DNA of 50,233 nucleotides from Clostridia bacterium (GTDB lineage: Bacteria > Bacillota > Clostridia > Oscillospirales > CAG-272), in contig JAFUJB010000010.1 of the NCBI GenBank assembly GCA_017473865.1, positions 1 to 50,233 on the forward strand, given 5' to 3'. The position numbers and the translations under genes are program-made. The first letter of the stretch is position 1. Every line of letters begins with the position of its first letter. The notes below the pieces were generated by a model that was not told where the DNA came from, ran no database searches, and saw only the letters and a program-made list of their open reading frames with translations. Below are positions 23,076 through 31,180 of the stretch, piece by piece.

Positions 23076-23097
23076 AAAATATGCCTGAAATTAATTA
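23076..23097 (+). repeat. Direct repeat, copy B (duplicated spoIVB 3' end)
   Basis: Same 22 bases as 22276-22297 with one C-to-T change, including the in-frame end of spoIVB up to its TA. It is followed directly by a second spoIVB-type terminator. Confidence 0.85.
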
Positions 23098-23128
23098 GGA
23101 GTATATGGGCTTATTGCCCATATACTCC
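23098..23128 (+). terminator. Second terminator after the duplicated spoIVB tail
   Basis: A 13-bp perfect stem (GGAGTATATGGGC / GCCCATATACTCC) with a 5-base loop and TTTTG. It may be the original spoIVB terminator. Confidence 0.75.
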
Positions 23129-23155
23129 TTTTGTATAGCTGCTTTATAGTTTTTA

Positions 23156-23632
23156 CTAATTTACCTTTATGCTCTTGATGACCATATCAAACATAGGTCT
23201 GTCAGCATAGCCTGTCTTGGTATTTGCAATCTCATCGAGTGTGTCAAAACCGTCTGTCATTTTACCGAAAGCGGCGTACTGACCGTCAAGATGAGGCGCA
23301 TCCATATGCATAATAAAGAACTGTGAACCTGCGGAATTGGGATTCATCGATCTCGCCATTGAGATTACACCTCTCGTATGTCTGAGGTCGTTATTTACAC
23401 CGTTTGCCGCAAATTCGCCCTTAATGCTGTATCCGGGGCCGCCCATACCGGTACCTTCGGGGTCGCCGCCCTGAATCATAAATCCTGCTATAACTCTATG
23501 GAAAATAAGTCCGTCGTAAAAGCCTTCATTTGCCAATTTTTCAAAGTTTTCTACGGTTAAAGGTGCCTTTTCGGGATAAAGCTCAAGAGTCATCTTGCCG
23601 CCGTTTTCCATTTCAATTACTGCTGTTTTCAT
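23156..23632 (-). CDS. Cyclophilin-type peptidyl-prolyl isomerase
   Basis: 158 residues, a single cyclophilin domain with no signal peptide, so cytoplasmic. Motifs VIAGFMIQGGDPEGTGMGGPGY (residues 46-67), the NSAGSQFFI segment and the Arg-Phe-type active site region (FHRVIAGF) match bacterial PpiB. It accelerates proline isomerisation during folding. An AAGGAG site precedes the start; it appears to be a single gene. Confidence 0.93.
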   Translation of the reverse strand: MKTAVIEMENGGKMTLELYPEKAPLTVENFEKLANEGFYDGLIFHRVIAGFMIQGGDPEGTGMGGPGYSIKGEFAANGVNNDLRHTRGVISMARSMNPNSAGSQFFIMHMDAPHLDGQYAAFGKMTDGFDTLDEIANTKTGYADRPMFDMVIKSIKVN

Positions 23633-23758
23633 TGTTTTTCTCCTTATATATTTATATTTTTCAACAAATGCATTATACCACAGTTTCTATAAACAAGTCA
23701 AGCGAGTCAAAGGTATACCTTTAACCCGCTTGAAATTATTTATATTGCAAAACCGTTA

Positions 23759-25561
23759 TTAGTCTCTGAAAGCTTCTCTTGCAGCATACGTTGTATGGAG
23801 CAATTCGTGAGCCTTGTGAGAGTTGGGTTCGCCGAGGAACTTCTCATAGAGAGCCTTGATCTGAGGATTGTTGTGGCTCTGTCTGAGAGTCTGTCTTTCA
23901 TCTTCGGAATAGAGAGCTGCAGCACGCTTAGCCTTGAAAGTATCAACGATATCAGCATCTTCATTAGGAAGGAACTGAGGCTTGATGTAAGGCTGACCGC
24001 CGCCTGCGATACAACCGCCGGGACAACCCATAATTTCGATAAATGCATACTTGCTCTTGCCTGCTCTGATATCATCGAGGAGAACCTTAGCGTTCTTCAT
24101 ACCGTGAGCAACAGCAACCCAGATTTCAGTGCCGTTAACTTCGACCATAGCTTCTTTGATGCCGTCGAATCCACGAACAGCTTCGAACTTAACGCCTTCG
24201 TGTTCTTTACCTGTAAGAACGTAGTAAGCAGTTCTGAGAGCTGCTTCCATAACGCCTCCGGTAACACCGAAGATTACGCCAGCGCCCGTGTAGTCGCCTA
24301 CAACGTCGTTATCAAATTCTTCGTCGGGAAGCTTGTTGAAGTTAATGCCCGAACGCTTGATAAGCTTTGCAAGTTCTCTTGTTGTAAGAACTGCGTCAAC
24401 GTCCTTAATGCCGTCCTTCTGGAGCTGTTCTCTTTCCTTTTCGCCCTTCTTAGCTGTACAAGGCATAATGGAAACAACAAACATATCCTTAGGATCGATG
24501 CCGTTTGCTTCTGCATAGTAGCTCTTAAGAATTGCGCCGAACATTTCGTGAGGAGACTTACAAGATGAGAGATGACCGAGAAGATCGCCGTAGTTAATTT
24601 CAGCGTAGTTGATCCAACCGGGCGAGCAAGAAGTGATCATAGGAAGCTGACCGCCGTTCTTGATTCTGCCGAGAAGCTCTGTAGCTTCTTCCATAATTGT
24701 AAGGTCAGCAGCATAGTTTGTATCAAACACCTTCTTGAATCCGAGACGTCTGAGAGCAGCAACCATCTTGCCTGTGCAAGCAGTACCGACTTTCATACCG
24801 AACTCTTCGCCGAGAGCAGCTCTTACTGCGGGAGCGGTCTGAACAACAACGTACTTGCCTTCAGCCATAGCCTTGTCAACGAGAGCGATTTCGCTCTTTT
24901 CCATCAATGCGCCCGTAGGACATACGCTTACGCACTGTCCGCAGAGGATACAAGGAGAGTTAGCAAACGAACGGTTTTCAGCGGGAGCAACAATTGTATT
25001 GAAGCCTCTCTTTTCAAAACCGAGAACGCCCTTGCCGTGAGCATTCTTACATCTTTCAACGCAACGACCGCAGAGTACGCACTTAGATGTGTCTCTTACG
25101 ATAGAAGGTGTGAGCTGGTCAATAGTTACAGGAGTCATCGAACCCTTGAACATATCTTCTCTTGCGCCCGTTACTTTTGCAGCGTAGAGGAGTTCGCAGT
25201 ATTCGTTCTTATCGCACTGCTGGCACTTCATAGAGTGGTTGGAAAGCAAAAGTTCAACAGATGCTCTTCTTGCGGAAACAGCCTTGGGAGAAGAGATAAT
25301 AACCTTCATATCGGGTGTAATGGGGTATACGCAAGATGCAACGAGACGCTGAGGTCCGTAAGCGATCTCACCCTTATCATTTCTTCTGCCTTCCTGAATT
25401 TCTACAAGACATACACGGCAAGAACCTTTGGAGCATTCGCCGTGGTTATAAGCGCAGAGTGTGGGGATATCGTAGCCGCAAGCCTTTGCAGCTTCGAGTA
25501 CAGTCGTTCCTGCCTCTACCTGGTAGGAAACGCCTTCAATAAAAATATTAATCAATGCCAT
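23759..25561 (-). CDS. hydA: [FeFe] hydrogenase catalytic subunit HydA/HndD, NADH-linked (group A)
   Basis: 600 residues. N-terminal [2Fe-2S] domain (Cys36, 43/48, 51, 77), His-Cys3 [4Fe-4S] (HSMKCQQCDKNEYC near 109-122), two ferredoxin clusters (near 161-171 and 204-214), then the H-cluster domain: TSCSPGW at 310-316, MPCTAKK at 366-372 and GCPGGCIAGGGQP at 512-524. The first motif has Ser where TSCCPxW hydrogenases have a second Cys; as I recall this is usual in the NADH-linked group. It produces H2 from reduced ferredoxin plus NADH, or bifurcates in reverse. Last gene of the hydC-hydB-hydA operon, 14 bases after hydB. Confidence 0.95.
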   Translation of the reverse strand: MALINIFIEGVSYQVEAGTTVLEAAKACGYDIPTLCAYNHGECSKGSCRVCLVEIQEGRRNDKGEIAYGPQRLVASCVYPITPDMKVIISSPKAVSARRASVELLLSNHSMKCQQCDKNEYCELLYAAKVTGAREDMFKGSMTPVTIDQLTPSIVRDTSKCVLCGRCVERCKNAHGKGVLGFEKRGFNTIVAPAENRSFANSPCILCGQCVSVCPTGALMEKSEIALVDKAMAEGKYVVVQTAPAVRAALGEEFGMKVGTACTGKMVAALRRLGFKKVFDTNYAADLTIMEEATELLGRIKNGGQLPMITSCSPGWINYAEINYGDLLGHLSSCKSPHEMFGAILKSYYAEANGIDPKDMFVVSIMPCTAKKGEKEREQLQKDGIKDVDAVLTTRELAKLIKRSGINFNKLPDEEFDNDVVGDYTGAGVIFGVTGGVMEAALRTAYYVLTGKEHEGVKFEAVRGFDGIKEAMVEVNGTEIWVAVAHGMKNAKVLLDDIRAGKSKYAFIEIMGCPGGCIAGGGQPYIKPQFLPNEDADIVDTFKAKRAAALYSEDERQTLRQSHNNPQIKALYEKFLGEPNSHKAHELLHTTYAAREAFRD

Positions 25562-25575
25562 CTTTCATTTCCCCC

Positions 25576-27447
25576 TTATTTCTTTTCGATTGCCTTGAAC
25601 TTACAAGAAGATACGCACATACCGCACTTAATGCACTTATCCTGATCGATAACGTAGGGTTCTTTACCTACAACGCCTGTGATAGCGTTTACAGGACACT
25701 GACGTGCACAGAGTGAGCACTTCTTACACTTGTCAGGATCGATTACATATTTCATAAGATTCTTACATACTTTTGCGGGGCACTTCTTGTCAACTACGTG
25801 AGCGACATATTCATCTCTGAAGGAGCGAAGTGTGGAGAGAACGGGGTTAGCCGCTGTCTGACCGAGAGCGCAGAGAGAACCGATCTTGATGGTTTCGCTG
25901 AGTTCTTCGAGTTCTTCGAGGTCCTTCATTGTTGCCTTACCGTCAGTAATCTTGTTAAGGAGTTCGAGCAAACGCTTTGTACCGATACGGCAGGGTGAAC
26001 ACTTACCGCAAGATTCGTCGCAGATAAATTCCATATAGAATTTTGCAACGTCAACCATACAGTTGTCTTCGTCCATAACGATAGCACCGCCGGAGCCCAT
26101 CATTGAGCCCTTCGCAACGAGAGTATCAAAATCAATTGCAGAATCAAGGTCTTTTTCTGTCAAGCAGCCGCCTGAAGGACCGCCTGTCTGAATAGCCTTG
26201 AACTTCTTACCGTCGGGAATACCGCCGCCGATATCATAAATGAGTTCGCGGAGTGTTGTACCCATAGGAATTTCAACGAGACCAACGTTGTTGATCTTAC
26301 CGCCCAATGCGAATACCTTTGTACCCTTGGACTTTTCAGTACCGTACTTGCCGAACTTTTCAGCGCCTTCACGGAGTATGTAAGGAACGCAAGCGAGCGT
26401 TTCAACGTTGTTAACGATTGTGGGGCAGCCCCAAAGACCTTTAACTGCAGGGAACGGAGGACGGGGTCTGGGCATACCTCTCTGACCTTCAATAGAGTTA
26501 AGGAGAGCAGTTTCTTCACCGCAAACGAACGCACCTGCGCCAAGTCTGATATGTACGCGGAAGCTGAAATCAGTTCCGAGAATGTTGTCGCCGAGGAGTC
26601 CGATCTCTTCTGCCTGCTTAATAGCGATCTTAAGTCTCTTAACTGCAATGGGATATTCAGCACGAACGTAGAAATAGCCGTTCTGAGCGCCGATTGCATA
26701 ACCTGCGATTGCCATACCTTCGATAACTGCAAGGGGGTTACCTTCGAGAATCGAACGGTCCATAAATGCACCGGGGTCGCCTTCGTCGCCGTTACATACA
26801 ACGTACTTTTCACCGTCGGGCTGAGCGTAAGCGAAGTTCCACTTCATACCGGTGGGGAAGCCGCCGCCGCCACGTCCGCGGAGACCTGATGCGAGAACGT
26901 TATCAATAACAGCTTTTCTATCCATCTTAAGAGCGTTTGCAAGACCAATGAATGCGCCCGAACCGAGTGCTTCTTCAATGTTTTCAGGGTCAATAGCGCC
27001 GCAACCGTGGAGAGAAATACGTACTTGCTTCTTGTAGAATTCGATATCATCCTGCTTTGCGATCTTTTCCTGTGTCTTGGGATCAACGTAAAGCAATCTT
27101 TCGATGATCTCGCCGCCGATAAGGTCTTTTTCAACGATTTCTTCTACGTCATCGATCGTTACGAGTCTGTAAAGAGTATCTTCAGGGTAAATCTTTACGA
27201 AAGGACCCTGTGAGCAGAAGCCGAAACAACCAACCTGGTTAACTGTAACCTTGTCGGAAAGTCCTCTTTCTTCTACGAGTTTTTCAAATTTAGCCTTTAT
27301 TTCGAGAGAGTTCGAGGAGATACAGCCTGTACCGCCGCAAAGAACTACAGCTCTTTTACCACTTCCGCCTTCAATCTTCTTGCCGTAAGCATCTGCGCAT
27401 ACAGCACATTTCGCGGAAAGCTCTTCAAAATTCTTAATCTTTTCCAT
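25576..27447 (-). CDS. hydB: Bifurcating hydrogenase NuoF-like flavoprotein subunit HydB/HndC
   Basis: 623 residues. An N-terminal thioredoxin-like [2Fe-2S] domain (LCGGTGCISS near 37-46), the NuoF FMN/NADH core (GRGGGGFPTGMKW near 196-208 and GDEGDPGAFMDRS near 221-233), a [4Fe-4S] motif ESCGKCSPCRIGTKR near 485, and two C-terminal ferredoxin motifs (CKKCSLCARQCP, CIKCGMCVSSC). This is the NADH- and flavin-containing bifurcation subunit. It lies five bases after the NuoE-like gene, so the operon encodes the three-subunit form. Confidence 0.95.
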   Translation of the reverse strand: MEKIKNFEELSAKCAVCADAYGKKIEGGSGKRAVVLCGGTGCISSNSLEIKAKFEKLVEERGLSDKVTVNQVGCFGFCSQGPFVKIYPEDTLYRLVTIDDVEEIVEKDLIGGEIIERLLYVDPKTQEKIAKQDDIEFYKKQVRISLHGCGAIDPENIEEALGSGAFIGLANALKMDRKAVIDNVLASGLRGRGGGGFPTGMKWNFAYAQPDGEKYVVCNGDEGDPGAFMDRSILEGNPLAVIEGMAIAGYAIGAQNGYFYVRAEYPIAVKRLKIAIKQAEEIGLLGDNILGTDFSFRVHIRLGAGAFVCGEETALLNSIEGQRGMPRPRPPFPAVKGLWGCPTIVNNVETLACVPYILREGAEKFGKYGTEKSKGTKVFALGGKINNVGLVEIPMGTTLRELIYDIGGGIPDGKKFKAIQTGGPSGGCLTEKDLDSAIDFDTLVAKGSMMGSGGAIVMDEDNCMVDVAKFYMEFICDESCGKCSPCRIGTKRLLELLNKITDGKATMKDLEELEELSETIKIGSLCALGQTAANPVLSTLRSFRDEYVAHVVDKKCPAKVCKNLMKYVIDPDKCKKCSLCARQCPVNAITGVVGKEPYVIDQDKCIKCGMCVSSCKFKAIEKK

Positions 27448-27452
27448 AATCC

Positions 27453-27935
27453 TTATGCCTCCATCTTGCGATATTCTTCAACAATTCCGGGAACATCGGA
27501 TACCTTGAGCTTGGGATATACCTTACCGTTGATTGTTACAGCGGGAGCGATACCGCAAGCGCCGATGCAACGGAGAGCATCAAGTGTGAACAAGCCGTCT
27601 TCTGTTGTTCCGCCGGGAGCTATTCCCAAAAGTTCGGAGAACTTGTCTATGATCTGCTGTGCTCCTTTTACGTAGCAAGCCGTACCAAGACATACGCCGA
27701 CAACATACTTTCCCTTCGGTTGAAGCGAGAAGAAAGAATAGAATGTAACTACGCCGTAAATTTCTGCAACCGAAATTCCGGTTCTTTCTGATACGATTTC
27801 CTGTACTTCAAGCGGAATATAACCATATTCTTCCTGAATTGCAGACAAAATCATCATCAAGGGTGTTTTTTCCTCAACGTATCTGTCGCAGATCTCGTTG
27901 ATTTTAGCAACTGCCGATTCCTGTAAATGGGCCAT
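27453..27935 (-). CDS. hydC: NuoE-like [2Fe-2S] subunit HydC/HndA
   Basis: 160 residues, thioredoxin-like NuoE fold with four Cys: GVCLGTACYVKGA near 87-99 and CIGACGIAP near 128-136. It is the small electron-transfer subunit that pairs with the NuoF-like protein. First gene of the operon, preceded by AAAAGGAGGG and by a strong promoter. No HndB homologue is present. Confidence 0.93.
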   Translation of the reverse strand: MAHLQESAVAKINEICDRYVEEKTPLMMILSAIQEEYGYIPLEVQEIVSERTGISVAEIYGVVTFYSFFSLQPKGKYVVGVCLGTACYVKGAQQIIDKFSELLGIAPGGTTEDGLFTLDALRCIGACGIAPAVTINGKVYPKLKVSDVPGIVEEYRKMEA

Positions 27936-27997
27936 TACTAGCCCTCCTTTTCTAAAGATTTTATATAATTTGCATTATTGCAATCCATACATTGTAT

Positions 27998-28026
27998 ATC
28001 TTATCAAACATTAAGAGGCTTGTCAA
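27998..28026 (-). promoter_or_regulatory. Strong promoter of the hydrogenase operon
   Basis: Minus-strand TTGACA and TAAGAT are 17 bases apart; the leader is about 55 bases. Confidence 0.8.
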
Positions 28027-28042
28027 TACAAAAAAGGCATTA

Positions 28043-28060
28043 AATCGATTAGTATCGATT
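28043..28060. promoter_or_regulatory. FNR-like palindrome upstream of the hydrogenase promoter
   Basis: Perfect palindrome AATCGAT-TAGT-ATCGATT. Its GAT-N4-ATC core has the spacing of FNR boxes (TTGAT-N4-ATCAA). The centre lies about 60 bases upstream of the predicted transcription start, a classical activator position. A further ATCGAT occurs at 28121. The window's Crp/Fnr protein is one candidate; binding is inferred only. Confidence 0.5.
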
Positions 28061-28199
28061 GATTTTTTTACATATAATAACAAAATAATACATATTTTTT
28101 CGTTTTTTGATACATTTTTAATCGATATGTTTGTATCTATTGCATGGTGCTAAGTATTTTGTAAAAAATATATATTTTCCAATAAAGTATTACGACTAA

Positions 28200-28415
28200 A
28201 AAAAGAAAACGCTCTCGCGTTTTCTTAAAAAGTACAAACAGTCAGGAGCTTCGCTCCCGAACCCACACAAAAGGACACTTTTGAAAAAGTGCCCTCTTGA
28301 CTCCCTCAAAACTTTTCTTATGGATCCGCCGAAACTTTACGGCTTTTGCAGACCCATAAGCCCCGCCGCGTGGCGGCCTTTGCCTACTTTCTTTCCTTAA
28401 AAGAAAGTAGGTGCC
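28200..28415. repeat. Hairpin-rich intergenic repeat block
   Basis: No gene. A chain of small hairpins: GAAAACGCTCTCGCGTTTTC (28205), GGAGCTTCGCTCC, CGCCGCGTGGCGG, and CCTACTTTC...GAAAGTAGG just after the typA stop. Several pieces (AAGAAAACGC, CAGTCAGGAGCTTC, GCCGCGTGGCGGC) recur in the same order at 49755-49905. Confidence 0.6.
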
Positions 28416-28419
28416 AAAA

Positions 28420-30249
28420 TTAATTTCCTCTTCTCTTCTGAGCTTCCGCTTTAAGTCTGAGCTCGGTGTTGAGAATTCTCTTTCTGAGTCTTATGCTCTT
28501 GGGCGTTACCTCGATAAGCTCGTCATCGCTGATAAACTCAATTGCCTCTTCAAGACTCATTATCTTAGGCGTTACAAGTCTTAAGGCTTCGTCAGCGCCC
28601 GAAGAACGAATAGCCGTCAAATGCTTCTTCTTACATACGTTTACAGTAATATCGCCCATTTTGGGATTTTCACCCACGATCATGCCCTCGTAAACCTCTG
28701 TTGCAGGTCCGATAAACATAACGCCTCTGTCCTGAGCGTTAAACAAGCCGTACGACGTAGCTTCACCCGCCTCGTGTGCAACAAGCGAACCGGTGTAACG
28801 AAGTGTAATATCACCCTTGTAAGGCTGATATCCGTCAAACAAGCTGTTTATAATACCTTCGCCTCTTGTATCCGTCAAAAACTCACTTCTGTAACCGAAC
28901 AAGCAGCGCGCAGGAATAAGATATTCTATCTTCATTCTGTTACCCGAAGGCTGCATTTCGATAAGCTCGCCCTTTCTTGCGCCCAGTTTTTCCATAACCG
29001 AACCCATACAGGTTTCGGGTACGTCGATAGACACTCTTTCCATAGGCTCGCAAAGTACGCCGTCAATTTCTTTCATAAGAACACGGGGAGTACTTGCACA
29101 AAGCTCATAGCCCTCTCTTCTCATATTTTCGATAAGTATGGAAAGGTGCATTTCGCCTCTGCCGCTAACCTTAAAGCTATCGGTGGTTTCACCGTCTTCA
29201 ACGTGCAAAGATACATCACGGAGCAGTTCTTTATAAAGTCTGTCGCGGAGCTGACGGGAAGTAACGAACTTACCCTCTCTGCCCGCCATAGGACTGTCGT
29301 TTACTGAGAAAGTCATTTCAAGCGTAGGCTCGCTGATCTTTACGAAAGGAAGAGCTTCGGGCTTTTCAACCGAAGTTATCGTATCGCCGATCGTAATATT
29401 TTCTGCACCCGAGAAACAGATTATATCTCCGCATTTTGCCTCGTTTACGGGCATTCTGCCAAGACCGTCAAACTGATACATAGAAACTATCTTCGTTCTC
29501 TTGGGAGGATTGTCGTTATGATAGTTGCAGATCATAACCTCTTGGTTAACCTTGATAGTGCCCCTTTCGACTCTGCCGATACCGATTCTTCCGACGTATT
29601 CGTTATAGTCTATCGAAGATACAAGCACCTGCAGATCATCCTCGGGATCACCCTCGGGAGCAGGCATATATTCAAGTATGGTTTCAAACAAAGGTACAAG
29701 GTCTTTTCCCTGTTCAAAAGGAGAAAGCGATGCCGTTCCTGCTTTACCCGAACAGAATATCATCGGGCTGTCAAGCTGTTCGTCTGTCGCGTCAAGATCA
29801 AGCAAAAGCTCGAGTACTTCCTCTTCGACCTCTTCAAGTCTTGCGTCGGGCTTGTCGATCTTGTTTACGACAACGATAACTCTGTGGTTAAGCTCCAAAG
29901 CCTTCTGCAGAACAAATCTCGTCTGGGGCATAGGGCCCTCTGCCGCGTCTACAAGAAGGAGAACGCCGTTAACCATCTTGAGTATACGTTCTACTTCTCC
30001 TCCGAAGTCAGCGTGTCCGGGGGTATCGATTACGTTAATTTTTACGTCTTTATAATGTATAGCCGTGTTTTTTGCAAGTATTGTGATTCCGCGTTCTTTT
30101 TCGATCGCGTTACTGTCCATTACTCTTTCTTCTGTCGCCTGATTTTCGCGATAAACACCGCCCTGCTTAAGCATTTCGTCAACAAGCGTGGTTTTGCCGT
30201 GGTCAACGTGAGCAATTATCGCAATATTACGAAGGTCTTCTCTTTTCAT
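28420..30249 (-). CDS. typA: TypA/BipA ribosome-associated GTPase
   Basis: 609 residues, full length. G1 AHVDHGKTT near 14-22, G3 DTPGHADFGGEV near 76, G4 NKIDKPDA near 130. The EF-G-like domains and the TypA-specific C-terminal domain (TSYGLFNAQDRGVMFIGP) are intact. It acts in ribosome assembly and stress adaptation. Single gene with its own promoter. Confidence 0.96.
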   Translation of the reverse strand: MKREDLRNIAIIAHVDHGKTTLVDEMLKQGGVYRENQATEERVMDSNAIEKERGITILAKNTAIHYKDVKINVIDTPGHADFGGEVERILKMVNGVLLLVDAAEGPMPQTRFVLQKALELNHRVIVVVNKIDKPDARLEEVEEEVLELLLDLDATDEQLDSPMIFCSGKAGTASLSPFEQGKDLVPLFETILEYMPAPEGDPEDDLQVLVSSIDYNEYVGRIGIGRVERGTIKVNQEVMICNYHNDNPPKRTKIVSMYQFDGLGRMPVNEAKCGDIICFSGAENITIGDTITSVEKPEALPFVKISEPTLEMTFSVNDSPMAGREGKFVTSRQLRDRLYKELLRDVSLHVEDGETTDSFKVSGRGEMHLSILIENMRREGYELCASTPRVLMKEIDGVLCEPMERVSIDVPETCMGSVMEKLGARKGELIEMQPSGNRMKIEYLIPARCLFGYRSEFLTDTRGEGIINSLFDGYQPYKGDITLRYTGSLVAHEAGEATSYGLFNAQDRGVMFIGPATEVYEGMIVGENPKMGDITVNVCKKKHLTAIRSSGADEALRLVTPKIMSLEEAIEFISDDELIEVTPKSIRLRKRILNTELRLKAEAQKRRGN

Positions 30250-30305
30250 TAATATCCCTGCCTTAATTTTTACTGTTTCTGCATTTTAGTTCCTATAACT
30301 TAAAT

Positions 30306-30334
30306 ATTATAAAACACATTTCTGCATTTTACAA
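30306..30334 (-). promoter_or_regulatory. Predicted promoter of typA
   Basis: Minus-strand TTGTAA and TATAAT separated by 17 bases, about 55 bases before the start. Confidence 0.65.
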
Positions 30335-30403
30335 CACTTTTGAGCCGATTTTTTTAATTTTTTTATGAGCAAATAAATATATATGTATTTTTTCATCAAG
30401 CTA

Positions 30404-30432
30404 TTGACAATCGGTATAACGTATACTATAAT
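30404..30432 (+). promoter_or_regulatory. Consensus sigma-A promoter of the Crp/Fnr-ABC operon
   Basis: TTGACA and TATAAT are exactly 17 bases apart. Transcription should start near 30439, at the edge of the palindrome described next. Confidence 0.9.
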
Positions 30433-30442
30433 GGTCTCAAGA

Positions 30443-30472
30443 GATAAAGTGTATCATTTGAGACACTTTATC
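30443..30472 (+). promoter_or_regulatory. Inverted repeat at the Crp/Fnr operon start site
   Basis: Perfect 10-base arms GATAAAGTGT and ACACTTTATC are separated by ten bases. It sits at about +4 to +33, where a bound protein would block transcription; as RNA it could form a hairpin before the ribosome site. An overlapping TCTCAA/TTGAGA pair adds further symmetry. Confidence 0.65.
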
Positions 30473-30499
30473 AAATAAAGCAAAAAGGAGGACAAAGCA

Positions 30500-31180
30500 T
30501 TGACAAAAAAAGAAATCACCGAAATATTTGCATCGTCTCCCCTTTTTACAGATTCAGGCAGCAAAACCGTTGAATATGCGTCAGAAAACTGTGTTATTAC
30601 CGAGTGTGCCAAAGGCGGCAAGCTTTTTGACAATACGAAAGACAAACCGTCGCTCTGCATTATTTTAAGCGGAAGCGCACAGGTTATGGGCGGAACAAAA
30701 AGCAAACCCGTAATACTCAATACCCTTTCAAGAGGCAGAGTTTTCGGTATGGCGTCCCTCTTCGGCGGAAAATGCGGTTCGACAGCAGTAGTCGCAAAAG
30801 AAAAATGCATTTATGCGATTATATCGCAAGAATGTGTCGAGATCCTTCTCGGTATGGACGTCGGTTTTGCAAAAAACTATATCAGTTTTCTTTCAGAAAA
30901 GATACGCTTTCTCAACAAGAAAATTGCATTCTTTACCTCAGAAAGCACCGAGAAAAAGGTGGCGGGGTATCTGCTCTCTCTTCCCTACGACGAAAGCGAA
31001 AAATGCGTTATACTCGACATAAAAATGGCAAAGCTTGCCCAGAATCTTGATATAGGCAGAGCATCGCTCTATCGGGCGTTTGATTCGCTCACCGAACAAG
31101 GCTTTATTGAAAAAACAAATAACGCCGTAAAAATTAATTGCTACGGCGAATTCAAAAAAATATACGGAGAAAGACTATGA
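30500..31180 (+). CDS. Crp/Fnr-family transcription regulator
   Basis: 226 residues from a TTG start eight bases after AAGGAGG. An N-terminal cyclic-nucleotide-binding-type beta-barrel (about 15-120; LSRGRVFGMASLFGG) is followed by a dimer helix and a C-terminal winged helix-turn-helix (MAKLAQNLDIGRASLYRAFDSL, residues about 178-199). No Fnr-type N-terminal Cys cluster is present and the cNMP phosphate-binding Arg is not obvious, so the ligand is unknown. Its stop overlaps the start of the ABC binding-protein gene (ATGA), so it most likely controls that operon and senses its substrate or a related signal. Confidence 0.85.
   Translation: MTKKEITEIFASSPLFTDSGSKTVEYASENCVITECAKGGKLFDNTKDKPSLCIILSGSAQVMGGTKSKPVILNTLSRGRVFGMASLFGGKCGSTAVVAKEKCIYAIISQECVEILLGMDVGFAKNYISFLSEKIRFLNKKIAFFTSESTEKKVAGYLLSLPYDESEKCVILDIKMAKLAQNLDIGRASLYRAFDSLTEQGFIEKTNNAVKINCYGEFKKIYGERL

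Noticed and set aside
24626-24632. Loss of an H-cluster cysteine in HydA (TSCSPGW instead of TSCCPxW)
   Set aside because: As I recall, this wording is usual in NADH-linked group A hydrogenases, and all other H-cluster motifs are intact, so it is not treated as an anomaly.
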